A stretch of DNA of 33,787 nt from Micromonospora halophytica (GTDB lineage: Bacteria; Actinomycetota; Actinomycetes; Mycobacteriales; Micromonosporaceae): positions 1 through 33,787 of the forward strand of contig NZ_FMDN01000008.1 in the NCBI RefSeq assembly GCF_900090245.1, given 5' to 3'. Shown piece after piece: positions 15,860 to 24,454 of the stretch. The notes under the pieces were generated by a model. That model saw only the letters and a program-made list of their open reading frames with translations, searched no databases and had not been told where the DNA came from. Position 1 is the first letter of the stretch. Every line of letters starts with the position of its first letter. The position numbers and the translations under genes were made by a program.

Positions 15860-17278
15860 TCAGCCCTTGACCACGCCGATCGGGACCAGTCGCGCCACCC
15901 GCCGGCACAGCCCGGCGCCCTCGGCCGCCTCGACCACCGCCGCGACGTCCTTGTAGGCCGCCGGCATCTCCTCGGCCAGTCCGCGCCGCGACGCCCCGCG
16001 TACGGCGATGTCCCGGGCCTCGATCTCCCGCCGTGGGTCGTGCCCACGGACCGCCTTGGTGGCCTGCCGGCGGCTCTGCACCCGGCCCGCGCCGTGACAG
16101 GTGGAGGCGAAGGCCGGCGCGCCCGGCACCCCGGTCAGCACGTACGAACCGGTGCCCATCGAGCCCGGGATCAGCACCGGCTGGCCGACCGGACGCAGGT
16201 CGTCGGGGAGGTCGGAATGTCCGGGCGGCAGGGCGCGGGTGGCGCCCTTGCGGTGCACGCAGAGCCGCCGGGTGGCCCCGTCCACCCGGTGCTGCTCGAT
16301 CTTCGCCAGGTTGTGCGACACGTCGTAGACCAGGTCCAGCGACCGTCCGGTCCGGGTGGCGAAGACCCGGCGGGCCGCCTCGGCCAGCACCTGCCGGTTG
16401 GCCCGGGCGTAGTTGGCGGCGGCGGCCATCGCGCCCAGGTAGGCGCGCCCCTGCGGGGACGACACGGGCGCGCAGGCGAGCTGCCGGTCGGGCACCTCGA
16501 TGCCGTACCGGGGCATGACCTGCTCCATGGCGCGGACGTGGTCGGTGCAGATCTGGTGCCCGAGGCCGCGCGAGCCACAGTGGATCATGACGCAGACCTG
16601 ACCGGGTCGCAGCCCGAAGGCCGCGGCCACCTGCGCGTCGTAGACCTCCTCGACGGCCTGTACCTCCAGGAAGTGGTTGCCGGAACCGAGGCTGCCCACC
16701 TGCTGCTGCCCGCGCTGCACGGCCCGTTCGCTCACCTGGGCCGGGTCGGCGTCGTCGACCGCGCCGTAGTCCTCGCAGCGGTCCAGGTCGCGGGCGTTGC
16801 CGTGGCCGCGTTCGACGGCGTACCGGGAGCCGCCGCGCAGCACCGCGTCGAGTTCGGCGCGGTCGGCGAGCTGCCACACCGCGCCCCGGCCCACCCCCCG
16901 CGGCGTGGCGGCGCTCAAGGCGTCCATCACCGCGTCGAGGTGACCGACCAGCTCGGCCCGGTCCAGGTCGGCGGCGAGCAGCCGAACCCCGCAGGAGATG
17001 TCGAAGCCGACGCCGCCGGGCGAGACCACGCCGTCCTCGGCCAGGTCGGTGGCGGCCACCCCGCCGATCGGGAAGCCGTACCCCCAGTGCACGTCGGGCA
17101 TGGCGTACGAGGCGCCGACGATGCCGGGCAGGGTGGCGACGTTGGCCACCTGCTCCAGGGACTGGTCACCTGCCGCGTCGGGCAGCAGGGCGCGGGACGC
17201 GAACACCACCCCGGGCACCCGCATCGGATCGTGCCGGTCGATGCGGAACCGGTACGGCGCCTCCTCGACCAGGTCCAT
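15860..17278 (-). CDS. rtcB: RtcB RNA ligase
   Basis: A 472-residue RNA-splicing ligase that joins 2',3'-cyclic-phosphate (or 3'-phosphate) and 5'-OH ends using GTP and Mn2+. Metal-site motifs are [13 protein letters not shown] (D93, C96), [13 protein letters not shown] and [11 protein letters not shown]. The His that forms the covalent GMP adduct is H395 in [27 protein letters not shown] and [13 protein letters not shown] are also typical. Length is normal. It lies on the opposite strand to archease and converges on it; the pair probably acts in RNA repair or tRNA maintenance. The gene has its own promoter region at 17279-17621. Confidence 0.95.
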   Translation of the reverse strand: MDLVEEAPYRFRIDRHDPMRVPGVVFASRALLPDAAGDQSLEQVANVATLPGIVGASYAMPDVHWGYGFPIGGVAATDLAEDGVVSPGGVGFDISCGVRLLAADLDRAELVGHLDAVMDALSAATPRGVGRGAVWQLADRAELDAVLRGGSRYAVERGHGNARDLDRCEDYGAVDDADPAQVSERAVQRGQQQVGSLGSGNHFLEVQAVEEVYDAQVAAAFGLRPGQVCVMIHCGSRGLGHQICTDHVRAMEQVMPRYGIEVPDRQLACAPVSSPQGRAYLGAMAAAANYARANRQVLAEAARRVFATRTGRSLDLVYDVSHNLAKIEQHRVDGATRRLCVHRKGATRALPPGHSDLPDDLRPVGQPVLIPGSMGTGSYVLTGVPGAPAFASTCHGAGRVQSRRQATKAVRGHDPRREIEARDIAVRGASRRGLAEEMPAAYKDVAAVVEAAEGAGLCRRVARLVPIGVVKG

Positions 17279-17621
17279 GCCCCGCGGCTACCCGCCGCGC
17301 CGGCCGTCACACCTGCCGCGAGCGGTGGCGCGAGGCTCGCCGCTGTGCTCGGACGAGTGGCGGGCGGGCCGGACGCGGGTCGCCGGCAACACCGGCGCAA
17401 CCGATGGGTCGGGCCGGCGACCTTTGCGACAGGCTGCCCGGTGAACGGACGACCAACCGGGCAGCATGTCACACCTGACCTCCCCGCGAGGACAGCTGGT
17501 GTAACAACTCGTGACGCTTCGCGTTCACACCGTCCTCCTAGGGTTTGCCCCGGCCCGGCCACACGACGGCCGGCCGTCCACCGGCCCCCACCAGGGGCCC
17601 CGCAACCGGAAGGACGTCGCC
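17279..17621. other. Divergent intergenic region between rtcB and the SSI-like gene
   Basis: No gene seen. The stretch holds the 5' regions of two divergent genes. Notable are an imperfect hairpin GTGACGC-TTC-GCGTTCAC (17511-17528) and, directly after it, the sequence CCTCCTAGGGTTT (17534-17546), described separately. A ribosome site GGAAGGA lies at 17608-17614. I could not assign an rtcB promoter. Confidence 0.6.
17534..17546 (+). promoter_or_regulatory. Possible -10 region shared in form with position 29417
   Basis: CCTCCTAGGGTTT contains TAGGGT (17539-17544), 83 bases before the ATG of the SSI-like gene. A nearly identical CCTCCTAGTGTTG lies 90 bases before another secreted-protein gene (29512). 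No consensus -35 is seen at the usual distance, so a sigma factor other than the primary one is possible. Confidence 0.35.
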
Positions 17622-18029
17622 ATGTCCCTCGCCCGACGCGCCGCCGCCGTCGCCACGGCGGCCATCCTCGCCGTCGCCGCGGCGATGCTGCTCCCCCGGC
17701 CGGCCGAGGCCGCGCCACGGGTCGGCCCGCACACCCCGTCGGTACTGGTGCTGCAGACCGAACAGCAGGACGAGCAGCGCACGGCCCTGCTGCTCTGCGG
17801 CCCGACCGGCGGCACCCACCCCGACGCGGTGACCGCCTGCCGCACCGTGGCCCGCGTCGACGGCGACCTCGCCGCCCTGGAGTTCGACGAGGGGCCGTGC
17901 ACCTACGAATACGCACCGGTCACGGTCCACGCCTGGGGGTTCTGGCAGGACCGGCCGGTGAACTGGTCGGAGACGTACGGCAACCGGTGCCTGATGCTGC
18001 GCGGCACCGGCGCGCTGTTCGACTTCTGA
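17622..18029 (+). CDS. SSI-family (subtilisin inhibitor-like) secreted protease inhibitor
   Basis: A 135-residue secreted protein. The signal peptide is MSLARRAAAVATAAILAVAA onward with cleavage near AEA-AP (30/31), leaving a mature domain of about 105 residues, normal for Streptomyces subtilisin inhibitors. Four Cys (C59, C73, C93, C123) match the two disulfides of the fold. The reactive-site segment CTYEYAPV aligns with CPMVYDPV of SSI, which puts Tyr95 at P1; this suggests inhibition of subtilisin- or chymotrypsin-like enzymes (inference). ATG 17622 is chosen for the GGAAGGA 7 bases upstream and for the signal peptide; the frame is open further upstream. Single gene followed by a strong terminator. 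Confidence 0.9.
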   Translation: MSLARRAAAVATAAILAVAAAMLLPRPAEAAPRVGPHTPSVLVLQTEQQDEQRTALLLCGPTGGTHPDAVTACRTVARVDGDLAALEFDEGPCTYEYAPVTVHAWGFWQDRPVNWSETYGNRCLMLRGTGALFDF

Positions 18030-18039
18030 CCGGAACGGC

Positions 18040-18070
18040 GCGGCGCCCGCCCCTGGGGAGCGGGCGCCGC
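18040..18070 (+). terminator. Strong hairpin after the SSI-like gene
   Basis: GCGGCGCCCG (18040-18049) pairs perfectly with CGGGCGCCGC (18061-18070), extended inside by CCCC/GGGG around a single T. It lies 10 bases after the stop codon. Confidence 0.8.
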
Positions 18071-18173
18071 GTCCCGTCCCTCCCCGCTGCCGCCCCTCCC
18101 CGCTGCCGGGCGGACAATGGGCCGGGCCCGAACGGCGGCCCGGGAACGCCGAAACCGTGGGAGACCGCTCACC

Positions 18174-19049
18174 GTGTCCGGAACGTCCTTGCAAGGAGAA
18201 CTGCGCGCCGACTGCACCCGCTGCGTCGGCCTGTGCTGCGTCGCCCCGGCCTTCGCCGCCTCCGCCGACTTCGCCCTGGACAAACCCGCCGGGCAGCCCT
18301 GCCCGAACCTGCGCCCGGACTCCCGCTGCGGCATCCACGACCACCTGCGCGAGCGGGGCTTCCCCGGCTGCACCGTCTTCGACTGCTTCGGCGCCGGGCA
18401 GCAGGTCACGGCCACCTTCGGGGGAGGCGACTGGCGCGACGACCCGACCGTGGCGGCGGCGATGTTCGCCACGTTCACCGCCGCGCGACCGCTGCACGAG
18501 TTGCTCTGGTACCTCACCCAGGCGGTGGCCCTCACCCCGGACGGCCCGCTGCGCGACGAGCTACGTGACGCCGAACAGCGGACCCGGCGGCTCACCGCCG
18601 GCAGCCCCGACGAGCTGCGGGCCGTGGACGTCGACGCGTACCGGGGGCAGGTCAACCCGCTGCTCGCCCGGGCCAGCGAGCAGGCCAGGGCCGGCCACGA
18701 CGGTGTCGACCACCGGGGGGCGATGCTGCTCGGCGCGGACCTGCGCGGGGCGTACCTGATCGGGGCGAACCTACGCGGGGCCTGCCTGGTCGGCGCGGAC
18801 CTGCGCGGCACGGACCTGCGGGCCGCCGACGTCACCGGTGCGGACCTGCGCGGGGCCGACCTGCGCGGGGCCGACCTGCGCGGCACCCTCTTCCTGCACC
18901 AGTCCCAGCTCGACGCGGCCCGCGGCGACCGCGCCACCGGGCTGCCGGAGACGCTGCGCCACCCCGGGCACTGGTCGGGGCCGGCGCTCACCCCGGTCCG
19001 GCGTCTCCACCGGTCGGGGCGCGCCGGGGCGGCCCGGCGCGGCCGGTGA
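18174..19049 (+). CDS. Pentapeptide-repeat protein with N-terminal Cys cluster
   Basis: A 291-residue protein with two parts. Residues 14-71 hold eight Cys (CTRCVGLCC at 14-22, C43, C52, C66, C71) in an arrangement like the YkgJ-type zinc/iron Cys-cluster domain. Residues about 182-242 are a run of A(D/N)LRG pentapeptides ([20 protein letters not shown] and following), expected to fold as a right-handed quadrilateral beta helix. The middle (75-175) is helical and the tail Arg-rich. The GTG at 18174 has GGGAGA about 10 bases upstream. Function unknown; pentapeptide proteins such as MfpA mimic DNA and bind gyrase, but this one has a short repeat run and a different N-terminus. Confidence 0.82.
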   Translation: MSGTSLQGELRADCTRCVGLCCVAPAFAASADFALDKPAGQPCPNLRPDSRCGIHDHLRERGFPGCTVFDCFGAGQQVTATFGGGDWRDDPTVAAAMFATFTAARPLHELLWYLTQAVALTPDGPLRDELRDAEQRTRRLTAGSPDELRAVDVDAYRGQVNPLLARASEQARAGHDGVDHRGAMLLGADLRGAYLIGANLRGACLVGADLRGTDLRAADVTGADLRGADLRGADLRGTLFLHQSQLDAARGDRATGLPETLRHPGHWSGPALTPVRRLHRSGRAGAARRGR

Positions 19050-19087
19050 GGTGTTTGCCGGCCCACCAGACGGGCAGGTAGGTCGGC

Positions 19088-19342
19088 ATGACGGACGAAC
19101 AGCGCACCGACCGGGCCAGCACCGACGAGCCGGACGGCACCTCGGCGTACGAGGCGTCACTGCGCCCGCCGGGCGACTCCCTGCGCGGCACGCAGGACAC
19201 CGGCGACGACTTCGCGGACCTGCCCGCCGAGGAGCACCTGTCGGCACGGGAGACCAGCCGCGCCGGATACGACGTGGACGCGGTCTCCGGGGCGGTCGAC
19301 CCGTCCCAGGAGGAGGCGGTCAACCCCGCCAGCGAGGCGTAG
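19088..19342 (+). CDS. Small acidic hypothetical protein
   Basis: An 84-residue, highly acidic, Ser/Thr/Gly-rich protein without hydrophobic segments or Cys, likely disordered (MTDEQRTDRASTDEPDGTSA at the start, AVNPASEA at the end). Codon third positions are strongly G/C and the ATG follows GGCAGGTAGG at 19074-19083, a usable ribosome site. It lies 38 bases after the pentapeptide gene and may share its transcript. I do not recognise the family. Confidence 0.65.
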   Translation: MTDEQRTDRASTDEPDGTSAYEASLRPPGDSLRGTQDTGDDFADLPAEEHLSARETSRAGYDVDAVSGAVDPSQEEAVNPASEA

Positions 19343-19440
19343 TCGGCTGCGGCAGGCGTGGGCCCGGTCGGCATGTCCGGCCGGGCCCGAAGTGTGCCAC
19401 GGGACCGTGCCGCCGGCGTCGGGTCGGTAGGGTGCGCCGG

Positions 19441-20169
19441 GTGGACAGGCAGATCCCGTTCGACCGGTTGCACAACTTCCGGGACCTCGGCGGCTGGCGC
19501 GCCGGTGACGGCCGCACGGTGCGGTGGAGACTGCTGTACCGGTCCGACTCGCTGCACAAGCTGACCGGGCCCGACCTCGACCGGTTCCGGGCGCTCGGCG
19601 TCCGCACCGTGCTCGACCTGCGCTACCCGTCGGAGATCGCCGCGCGCGGCCGAGCGCCGCAACTACCCGACCTGAGCTGGCACAACCTCAGCGTCGAGCA
19701 CCGCCCCTACGACCAGGCCGAGATCGACCCGGACGCGGACCCGTGGCGGTACCTCGCCGACCGGTACGCCGAGGTCGCCGTCGACGGGGCCGGCGAGCTG
19801 CGGCAGGCGCTGGAGACGGTCGCCGCCGCCGACGGCCCGCTGGTGTTCCACTGCGCCTCCGGCAAGGACCGCACCGGCCTGCTCGCCGCCCTGCTGCTGG
19901 CCCTGCTCGACGTCGACGAGGACCAGATCGCCGAGGACTTCGCCCTCACCGAGGCGGCCACCGACCGGCTGGTCGCCGACTGGCGGGCCGCCCACCCCGG
20001 GCGCACCCTGCACTGGCCCTGGTACGGCCGCGCCCCGGCCGAGGTCATCCGGCTGTTCCTGACCGACCTGGCCGCCATGCACGGCTCGGTGCACGACTAC
20101 GCCCGTGACCGGCTCGGGGTGGACGACGCCCTGGTCACCGCCCTGCGCGACCGGCTGCTGGAACGCTGA
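19441..20169 (+). CDS. PtpB-like tyrosine/lipid phosphatase
   Basis: A 242-residue protein phosphatase of the Y_phosphatase3/PtpB type. The P-loop [10 protein letters not shown] (137-146) gives catalytic C138 and R144, and K142-D143 is the signature that separates MptpB-like triple-specificity phosphatases from classical PTPs. The N-terminal [13 protein letters not shown] and YRSDSLHKL are also typical. The GTG at 19441 is chosen because TAGGGT (19428-19433) ends 7 bases before it and the family motif begins just inside. No signal peptide is visible. The last 35 bases overlap the 3' end of rnhA on the other strand. Confidence 0.88.
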   Translation: MDRQIPFDRLHNFRDLGGWRAGDGRTVRWRLLYRSDSLHKLTGPDLDRFRALGVRTVLDLRYPSEIAARGRAPQLPDLSWHNLSVEHRPYDQAEIDPDADPWRYLADRYAEVAVDGAGELRQALETVAAADGPLVFHCASGKDRTGLLAALLLALLDVDEDQIAEDFALTEAATDRLVADWRAAHPGRTLHWPWYGRAPAEVIRLFLTDLAAMHGSVHDYARDRLGVDDALVTALRDRLLER

Positions 20170-20629
20170 GGTTCGCCCGCGCCCCGGTCATCCCCCGGTT
20201 GGCCAACGCATCGGCCCGCTCGTTCTCCGGGTGACCGTTGTGCCCCTTCACCCACAGCCACGTCACGTCGTGCCGGGCGCAGGCCGCCTCCAGCCGCTGC
20301 CACAGGTCGGCGTTCTTCACCGGCTGCTTCGCCGCGGTCAGCCAGCCGTTGCGCTTCCACGAGACGAGCCAGCTCGTGATGCCGTTGCGCACGTACGTGC
20401 TGTCGGTGTGCAACCGGACGCTGGCCGGACGGGTCAGCGTCTCCAACGCCTCGATCGCGGCGGTCAGCTCCATCCGGTTGTTCGTGGTCGGGCTCGCCTC
20501 ACCGCCGCACAGCTCCCGCTCGTGGCCGCCGTAGCGCAGCACCGCGCCCCAGCCGCCCGGGCCGGGGTTGCCGCTGCACGCCCCGTCGGTCCAGATCTCC
20601 ACGACCCTGCCGGTCACCGCCTGCGCCAT
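20135..20629 (-). CDS. rnhA: Ribonuclease HI
   Basis: A 164-residue RNase HI, which cuts the RNA strand of RNA-DNA hybrids. The catalytic residues are D15 ([14 protein letters not shown]), E54 (NNRMEL), D76 (HTDSTYV) and D140 (NERAD), with the basic segment SWKRNGW and [10 protein letters not shown] also conserved. I chose ATG 20629 rather than the longer frame to 20662 because the family begins just after it and TAGGTT (20642-20637) ends 7 bases upstream, consistent with a leaderless transcript. Its 3' end overlaps the PtpB-like gene by 35 bases. Confidence 0.93.
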   Translation of the reverse strand: MAQAVTGRVVEIWTDGACSGNPGPGGWGAVLRYGGHERELCGGEASPTTNNRMELTAAIEALETLTRPASVRLHTDSTYVRNGITSWLVSWKRNGWLTAAKQPVKNADLWQRLEAACARHDVTWLWVKGHNGHPENERADALANRGMTGARANLSVPAAGRAGR

Positions 20630-20741
20630 GCCGCAGAACCTACCGGTGCCCTCCGCCGCCACCGGCGAGCGGTCGTACCAGCGGCGCGTCGCGCCCGGCC
20701 CTCCACCCGGCGGGCCAAAAAGCAGCGGCGTACCGGTGGTG

Positions 20742-20756
20742 GACTCTGACAGAGTC
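20742..20756. promoter_or_regulatory. Perfect 15-bp palindrome before the serine hydrolase gene
   Basis: GACTCTG-A-CAGAGTC ends 7 bases before the ATG at 20764. It could be an operator or an RNA hairpin covering the start region, where no ribosome site is visible. No protein binding it is known to me. Confidence 0.4.
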
Positions 20757-20763
20757 GGCAGCC

Positions 20764-21894
20764 ATGACCGATGGACTGGACGGCCTGCGCGCCGAGGTGC
20801 GCGCGACCCTCGACAACCTCGTCGACAACGGCCGGGAGACCGGGGTGCAGGTCGCGGCGTACCTGCGGGGTGAGCCGATCCTCGACGAGGTGGCCGGCGT
20901 CGCCGACCGGGTCACCGGCCGCCCGATGACCGCCGACACGCCGATCTTCGGCGTCTCCACCGCCAAAGGGCTCACCGCCACCGTGGTGCACGTGCTCGCC
21001 GAGCGCGGCGCACTGGACTACGACCTGCGGGTGGCGGACGTATGGCCGGAGTTCGCCCGCCACGGCAAGGACGGCATCACCCTGCGGCACCTGCTCACCC
21101 ACACCGCAGGCCTGCCCACCCTGCCGGCCGACGTGACGCCGGAGGACCTCACCGACTGGGACCGGATGTGCGCCCTGCTCGCCGACGCCGTCCCGCTCTG
21201 GGCGCCCGGCGCGCAGATCGCGTACCACGCGTGGACGTTCGGCTGGCTGGTCGGCGAGGTGGTCCGCCGGGTCACCGGACACCGCATCTCCCGGGTGCTC
21301 GCCGAGGAGGTCGCCGCGCCCCTCGGGGTGGCCGATGAGCTGTTCTTCGGGGTGCCCGAGGCGGACCTGGACCGCCTGGCCCGGCTGGAGGACGCGGGCC
21401 TGTCCGCGATGCTGGACGTCGCCGGCACGCACCTGCCGAACTTCGACCGGGTCGCGCCGCCCGCCGTCCGCCCGGACGCGACGATCGGCAGCCGGCCCGA
21501 CGTCCTGCGGGCGGACGTCCCGGCGGTCGGCACCCTCACCGCCCGCGCCGCCGCCCGGACGTACGCGGCGCTGATCGGCGCGGTCGACGGGGTGCGCCTG
21601 ATCTCCGCCGGGCGACTGCACGCGGTGTCCACGGTGGCGGCACACGGCACCGAGTGGGTGTTCGGCGCCCCGACGGCGTTCGGCCTCGGCTACGCCGTCG
21701 ACGACGACGGCTCGTTCGGCACCGCCGGCAGCGGCGGCAGCCTCGCCTACGCGTACCCGGAGCTGGGGCTCGCCGTGGCGGCCACGCGCAACCGGCTCGG
21801 CGCGAACGACGGCGACCCGATGGAGGGGCTGCGCAGGCTGATCCGCGACGCGGTGCGCGCCCGCCGGGCCCACGTCGGCGACGACCGGGCCTAG
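20764..21894 (+). CDS. Beta-lactamase-family serine hydrolase (class C/esterase VIII type)
   Basis: A 376-residue cytoplasmic serine hydrolase of the class C beta-lactamase/family VIII esterase superfamily. The nucleophile motif is STAK at 65-68 (S65, K68); the Tyr motif is YHAW with Y154; [12 protein letters not shown] (108-119) and the C-terminal [19 protein letters not shown] are typical. The KTG-like third box is not clear, which favours esterase over beta-lactamase. No signal peptide is seen. Its TAG stop overlaps the stop of the lycopene cyclase gene on the other strand within the palindrome CCTAGG. Confidence 0.87.
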   Translation: MTDGLDGLRAEVRATLDNLVDNGRETGVQVAAYLRGEPILDEVAGVADRVTGRPMTADTPIFGVSTAKGLTATVVHVLAERGALDYDLRVADVWPEFARHGKDGITLRHLLTHTAGLPTLPADVTPEDLTDWDRMCALLADAVPLWAPGAQIAYHAWTFGWLVGEVVRRVTGHRISRVLAEEVAAPLGVADELFFGVPEADLDRLARLEDAGLSAMLDVAGTHLPNFDRVAPPAVRPDATIGSRPDVLRADVPAVGTLTARAAARTYAALIGAVDGVRLISAGRLHAVSTVAAHGTEWVFGAPTAFGLGYAVDDDGSFGTAGSGGSLAYAYPELGLAVAATRNRLGANDGDPMEGLRRLIRDAVRARRAHVGDDRA

Positions 21895-23096
21895 GCGTCC
21901 GCGCGGCTGCGGTCCCGGGACCCCGACGCCGCCGTCAACCGGGCACGCAGCCGGCCGGCGGCGTCACCGAGCACCGCCGAGGTCATCGGCAGCAGCGGGC
22001 TGGAGCGCATCACCGCCAGGTCCTCGGCGGGGCTGGTGGCGCCGTCGAGGAACCGCAGCACCCGCTCGGGCGGGTTGCGGTCGAAGAGCCGGTCGAAGAA
22101 CTGCGGGCCGCCGACCGCCCGCCGGTCCAACGCCCGCAGCGCGACCGCGTCCATCCACAGGTGACGACCGGGGTACGCCGGCCGGGGCACGGGGGCCCGG
22201 CCGGCGGCCACCGCCCGGGCCACCTGCTCGGCCTGCCGGCGCATGGCGGAGAAGGTGAACCCGGTCGACGGACGGGTGGCCCCGCCGGCGGTGCCGAGAC
22301 GGACCACCCGGGCCGACGGCCGGCGCTCGAACGGCGCGTCCGTCATCGGGATCACCCCGTCCTCCACCTCCCGTACGGTCAGCGCGGTCAGGTCGAGCCC
22401 GAGCAGCGTGGCGTATCCACGCAGCGCCGCGTCGTACGCCGCGTCGTCGATCAGCGCCGGGGAGAACTCGGTGTACTCGACCAGGGCGTACCGGTCGCTG
22501 ACCGGCAGCACGTAGCCGAAGGAGACCCCCCGGTCCGGCTGCGGGGTGCGGAAGTCCATCAGCACCGCCCGGCCCGGGTCGAACACCGGGTCGGGGGACC
22601 CCAGCCACCAGCCGCGGAAGTGCTGCAACCAGCTCGTCCGGCCGGGCCGGCGGGGCGGCCGGGGCCGGGAGTCGAGGACCCAGCGGGCCCGCACCAGCGC
22701 CGCCCCGTCACCGTCGCGGACGGTCACCCCGGCACCGTCGTCGTCGAGCGCGCCGACCGCCGCGTCGATCCGGCTGACGCCCAGCCGCTGCTCCGCCTCG
22801 GCGGCCCACGCGTAGAGCGGACCGGAGCGCAGCATCGCGTACCGCAGCGGGGCGAGGTCGAGCACCCGCCGCCGAGCCGTCGTGGTCACCTCCACCCGCC
22901 GCCAGCTCGCGCTGAGCATCGGCTCCAGGTCCGCGTCCGGGGCGCCCCAGAACGCCCAGGTGCGGTCCTGGCCACGCTTGCGCACCGGATCGACCACGGC
23001 GACGCGCAGCCCGCGCAGGTCGTGCCGGTCCAGCGCGGCGAGCACCAGGGAACCGGCGCCGCCGCCGCCGACAAGGGCCAGGTCGACGTTGTCCAC
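21891..23096 (-). CDS. crtY: Lycopene cyclase family protein
   Basis: A 401-residue FAD/NAD-binding protein of the CrtY/CrtL lycopene cyclase type, which forms beta-ionone rings on lycopene. The N-terminal LALVGGGGAGSLVLAALD is the dinucleotide-binding motif. DRTWAFWG, WLQHFRGWWL, FGYVLPVSDRYALVEYTEFS, VEDGVIPMTD and GTAGGATRPSTGFTFSAM are characteristic of the family. No other carotenoid gene (crtE, crtB, crtI) lies in the window, so it is a stand-alone gene that must work with enzymes encoded elsewhere. The GTG at 23096 begins just before the Rossmann strand. It is divergent from the serpin gene. Confidence 0.88.
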   Translation of the reverse strand: MDNVDLALVGGGGAGSLVLAALDRHDLRGLRVAVVDPVRKRGQDRTWAFWGAPDADLEPMLSASWRRVEVTTTARRRVLDLAPLRYAMLRSGPLYAWAAEAEQRLGVSRIDAAVGALDDDGAGVTVRDGDGAALVRARWVLDSRPRPPRRPGRTSWLQHFRGWWLGSPDPVFDPGRAVLMDFRTPQPDRGVSFGYVLPVSDRYALVEYTEFSPALIDDAAYDAALRGYATLLGLDLTALTVREVEDGVIPMTDAPFERRPSARVVRLGTAGGATRPSTGFTFSAMRRQAEQVARAVAAGRAPVPRPAYPGRHLWMDAVALRALDRRAVGGPQFFDRLFDRNPPERVLRFLDGATSPAEDLAVMRSSPLLPMTSAVLGDAAGRLRARLTAASGSRDRSRADA

Positions 23097-23284
23097 CCGC
23101 CCACGCTGTCACACCTGCGGGCCCCGCCGGGCGCGGCCCCCACGCCCTGCCCCCCGGGCCGGTCCCGCCCGACCCCGCGCGGCACCACAGGCCCCGCCGG
23201 ACACCGCACGGCAGCACGGCCCACCCGGCCGCCCGCCGCAGGCCGGCCCACGGCGGCCATCCCGGCCCGGTACGGTGCGGCGGC

Positions 23285-24391
23285 ATGAGCGTCCGACACG
23301 CCAACGCCCTCACCGCCCGCTGGACGGCACACCTGGACGACCGGCAGAACGTCCTCTCCGGCGCGGGCGCGTACCCGCTGCTCGCCCTGCTCGCCCGGCA
23401 CGCGACCGGACCCGCCCGCGACGACCTGCGGGCCGTCGCCCCCGACCTCGGCGACCTCGGCCTGGACGGCTCCCCCACCACCCGGCTCGCCGTCGGCTTC
23501 TGGTCCCGCCGTGGGCTGCCGCTGGGCGAGGCGTGGCGGCGGGACGTGCCCGCCTCGATGCGCGGCGAGCTGACCGGCGACCCGACGGTGGACCAGCCCG
23601 TCCTGGACCACTGGGCGGCCACCCGCACCGACGGGCTCGTCGACCGGATGCCGGTGCGCGTCCACCACGGCACGGCGCTGGTGCTGGCCGCCGCGCTGTC
23701 GGTGCGCACCGGCTGGACCACCCCGTTCGGCGAGGGCTGGTCGCAGCCCCGGCAGGGCCCCTGGCAGGGCCGCCGGCTGGCCACCCTGCGCCGCAGCGAC
23801 GCCGACCTGACCGCGCTGCGGGTGGCACGGACCGCGGCCGGAGCGGTCAGCCTGCTGACCGTACCCGGCGACGCCGACGTCGACGTGGTGCTGGCCCTCG
23901 GCGAGCCCGGCCGTCCGGCGCCGGCCGTGCTGCCGGCCGCGATCGGCGCGCTGACCGGCGGCCCGACCCTGCCGCAGCCCGCCGGACCCGGCGTCACCGA
24001 GGAAACCGTCGAGGCGTCCGACGACCGCCCGGAACTGCGCGTCGCCACCGTCGCCTTCGCCGTCGACGCCGACCACGACCTGCTGCAACGGCCCGAGCTG
24101 TTCGGACTGGCCACCGCCACCGGCGACGGCGACCACTTCCCGGGCATCTCCCCTCGGCTCAGCGTCGACCAGGCCCGGCAGGCCGTACGGGCCGAGTTCT
24201 CCGCCACCGGGTTCCGCGCCGCGGCAGTCACCGCCGTCGCCGCGCGGGCCGGCTTCGCGCCGCCCCGGCACACCGTGCCCAAGCGGGTGGTCCGCCTCGA
24301 CGTCGACCGCCCGTTCGGGTTCCTCGCCGTGCACCGCGGCACCGGCCTGGTGCTCGTCGCCGGCTGGGTGACCGATCCGACTCCCGGCTGA
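23285..24391 (+). CDS. Bacterial serpin
   Basis: A 368-residue serpin, a suicide inhibitor of serine or cysteine proteases. Visible landmarks are the N-terminal ANALTARWTAHL, the helix/strand VLAAALSVRTGWTTPFGEGW, the reactive-loop hinge AEFSATGFRAAAVTAVAA with small residues, and the C-terminal signature VDRPFGFLAVHRGTGLVLVA. The scissile bond cannot be placed with certainty; it should lie in the stretch after TAVAARAGF. No signal peptide is seen, so it may act inside the cell, as for many prokaryotic serpins. TACGGT (23271-23276) ends 8 bases before the ATG, suggesting a leaderless transcript. Confidence 0.85.
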   Translation: MSVRHANALTARWTAHLDDRQNVLSGAGAYPLLALLARHATGPARDDLRAVAPDLGDLGLDGSPTTRLAVGFWSRRGLPLGEAWRRDVPASMRGELTGDPTVDQPVLDHWAATRTDGLVDRMPVRVHHGTALVLAAALSVRTGWTTPFGEGWSQPRQGPWQGRRLATLRRSDADLTALRVARTAAGAVSLLTVPGDADVDVVLALGEPGRPAPAVLPAAIGALTGGPTLPQPAGPGVTEETVEASDDRPELRVATVAFAVDADHDLLQRPELFGLATATGDGDHFPGISPRLSVDQARQAVRAEFSATGFRAAAVTAVAARAGFAPPRHTVPKRVVRLDVDRPFGFLAVHRGTGLVLVAGWVTDPTPG

Positions 24392-24454
24392 CCGCACCGG
24401 CCCGCACGCCACCCGGGGCGTAGGTTCGGTGCGGGGACCGGCGAAGGAGACACG

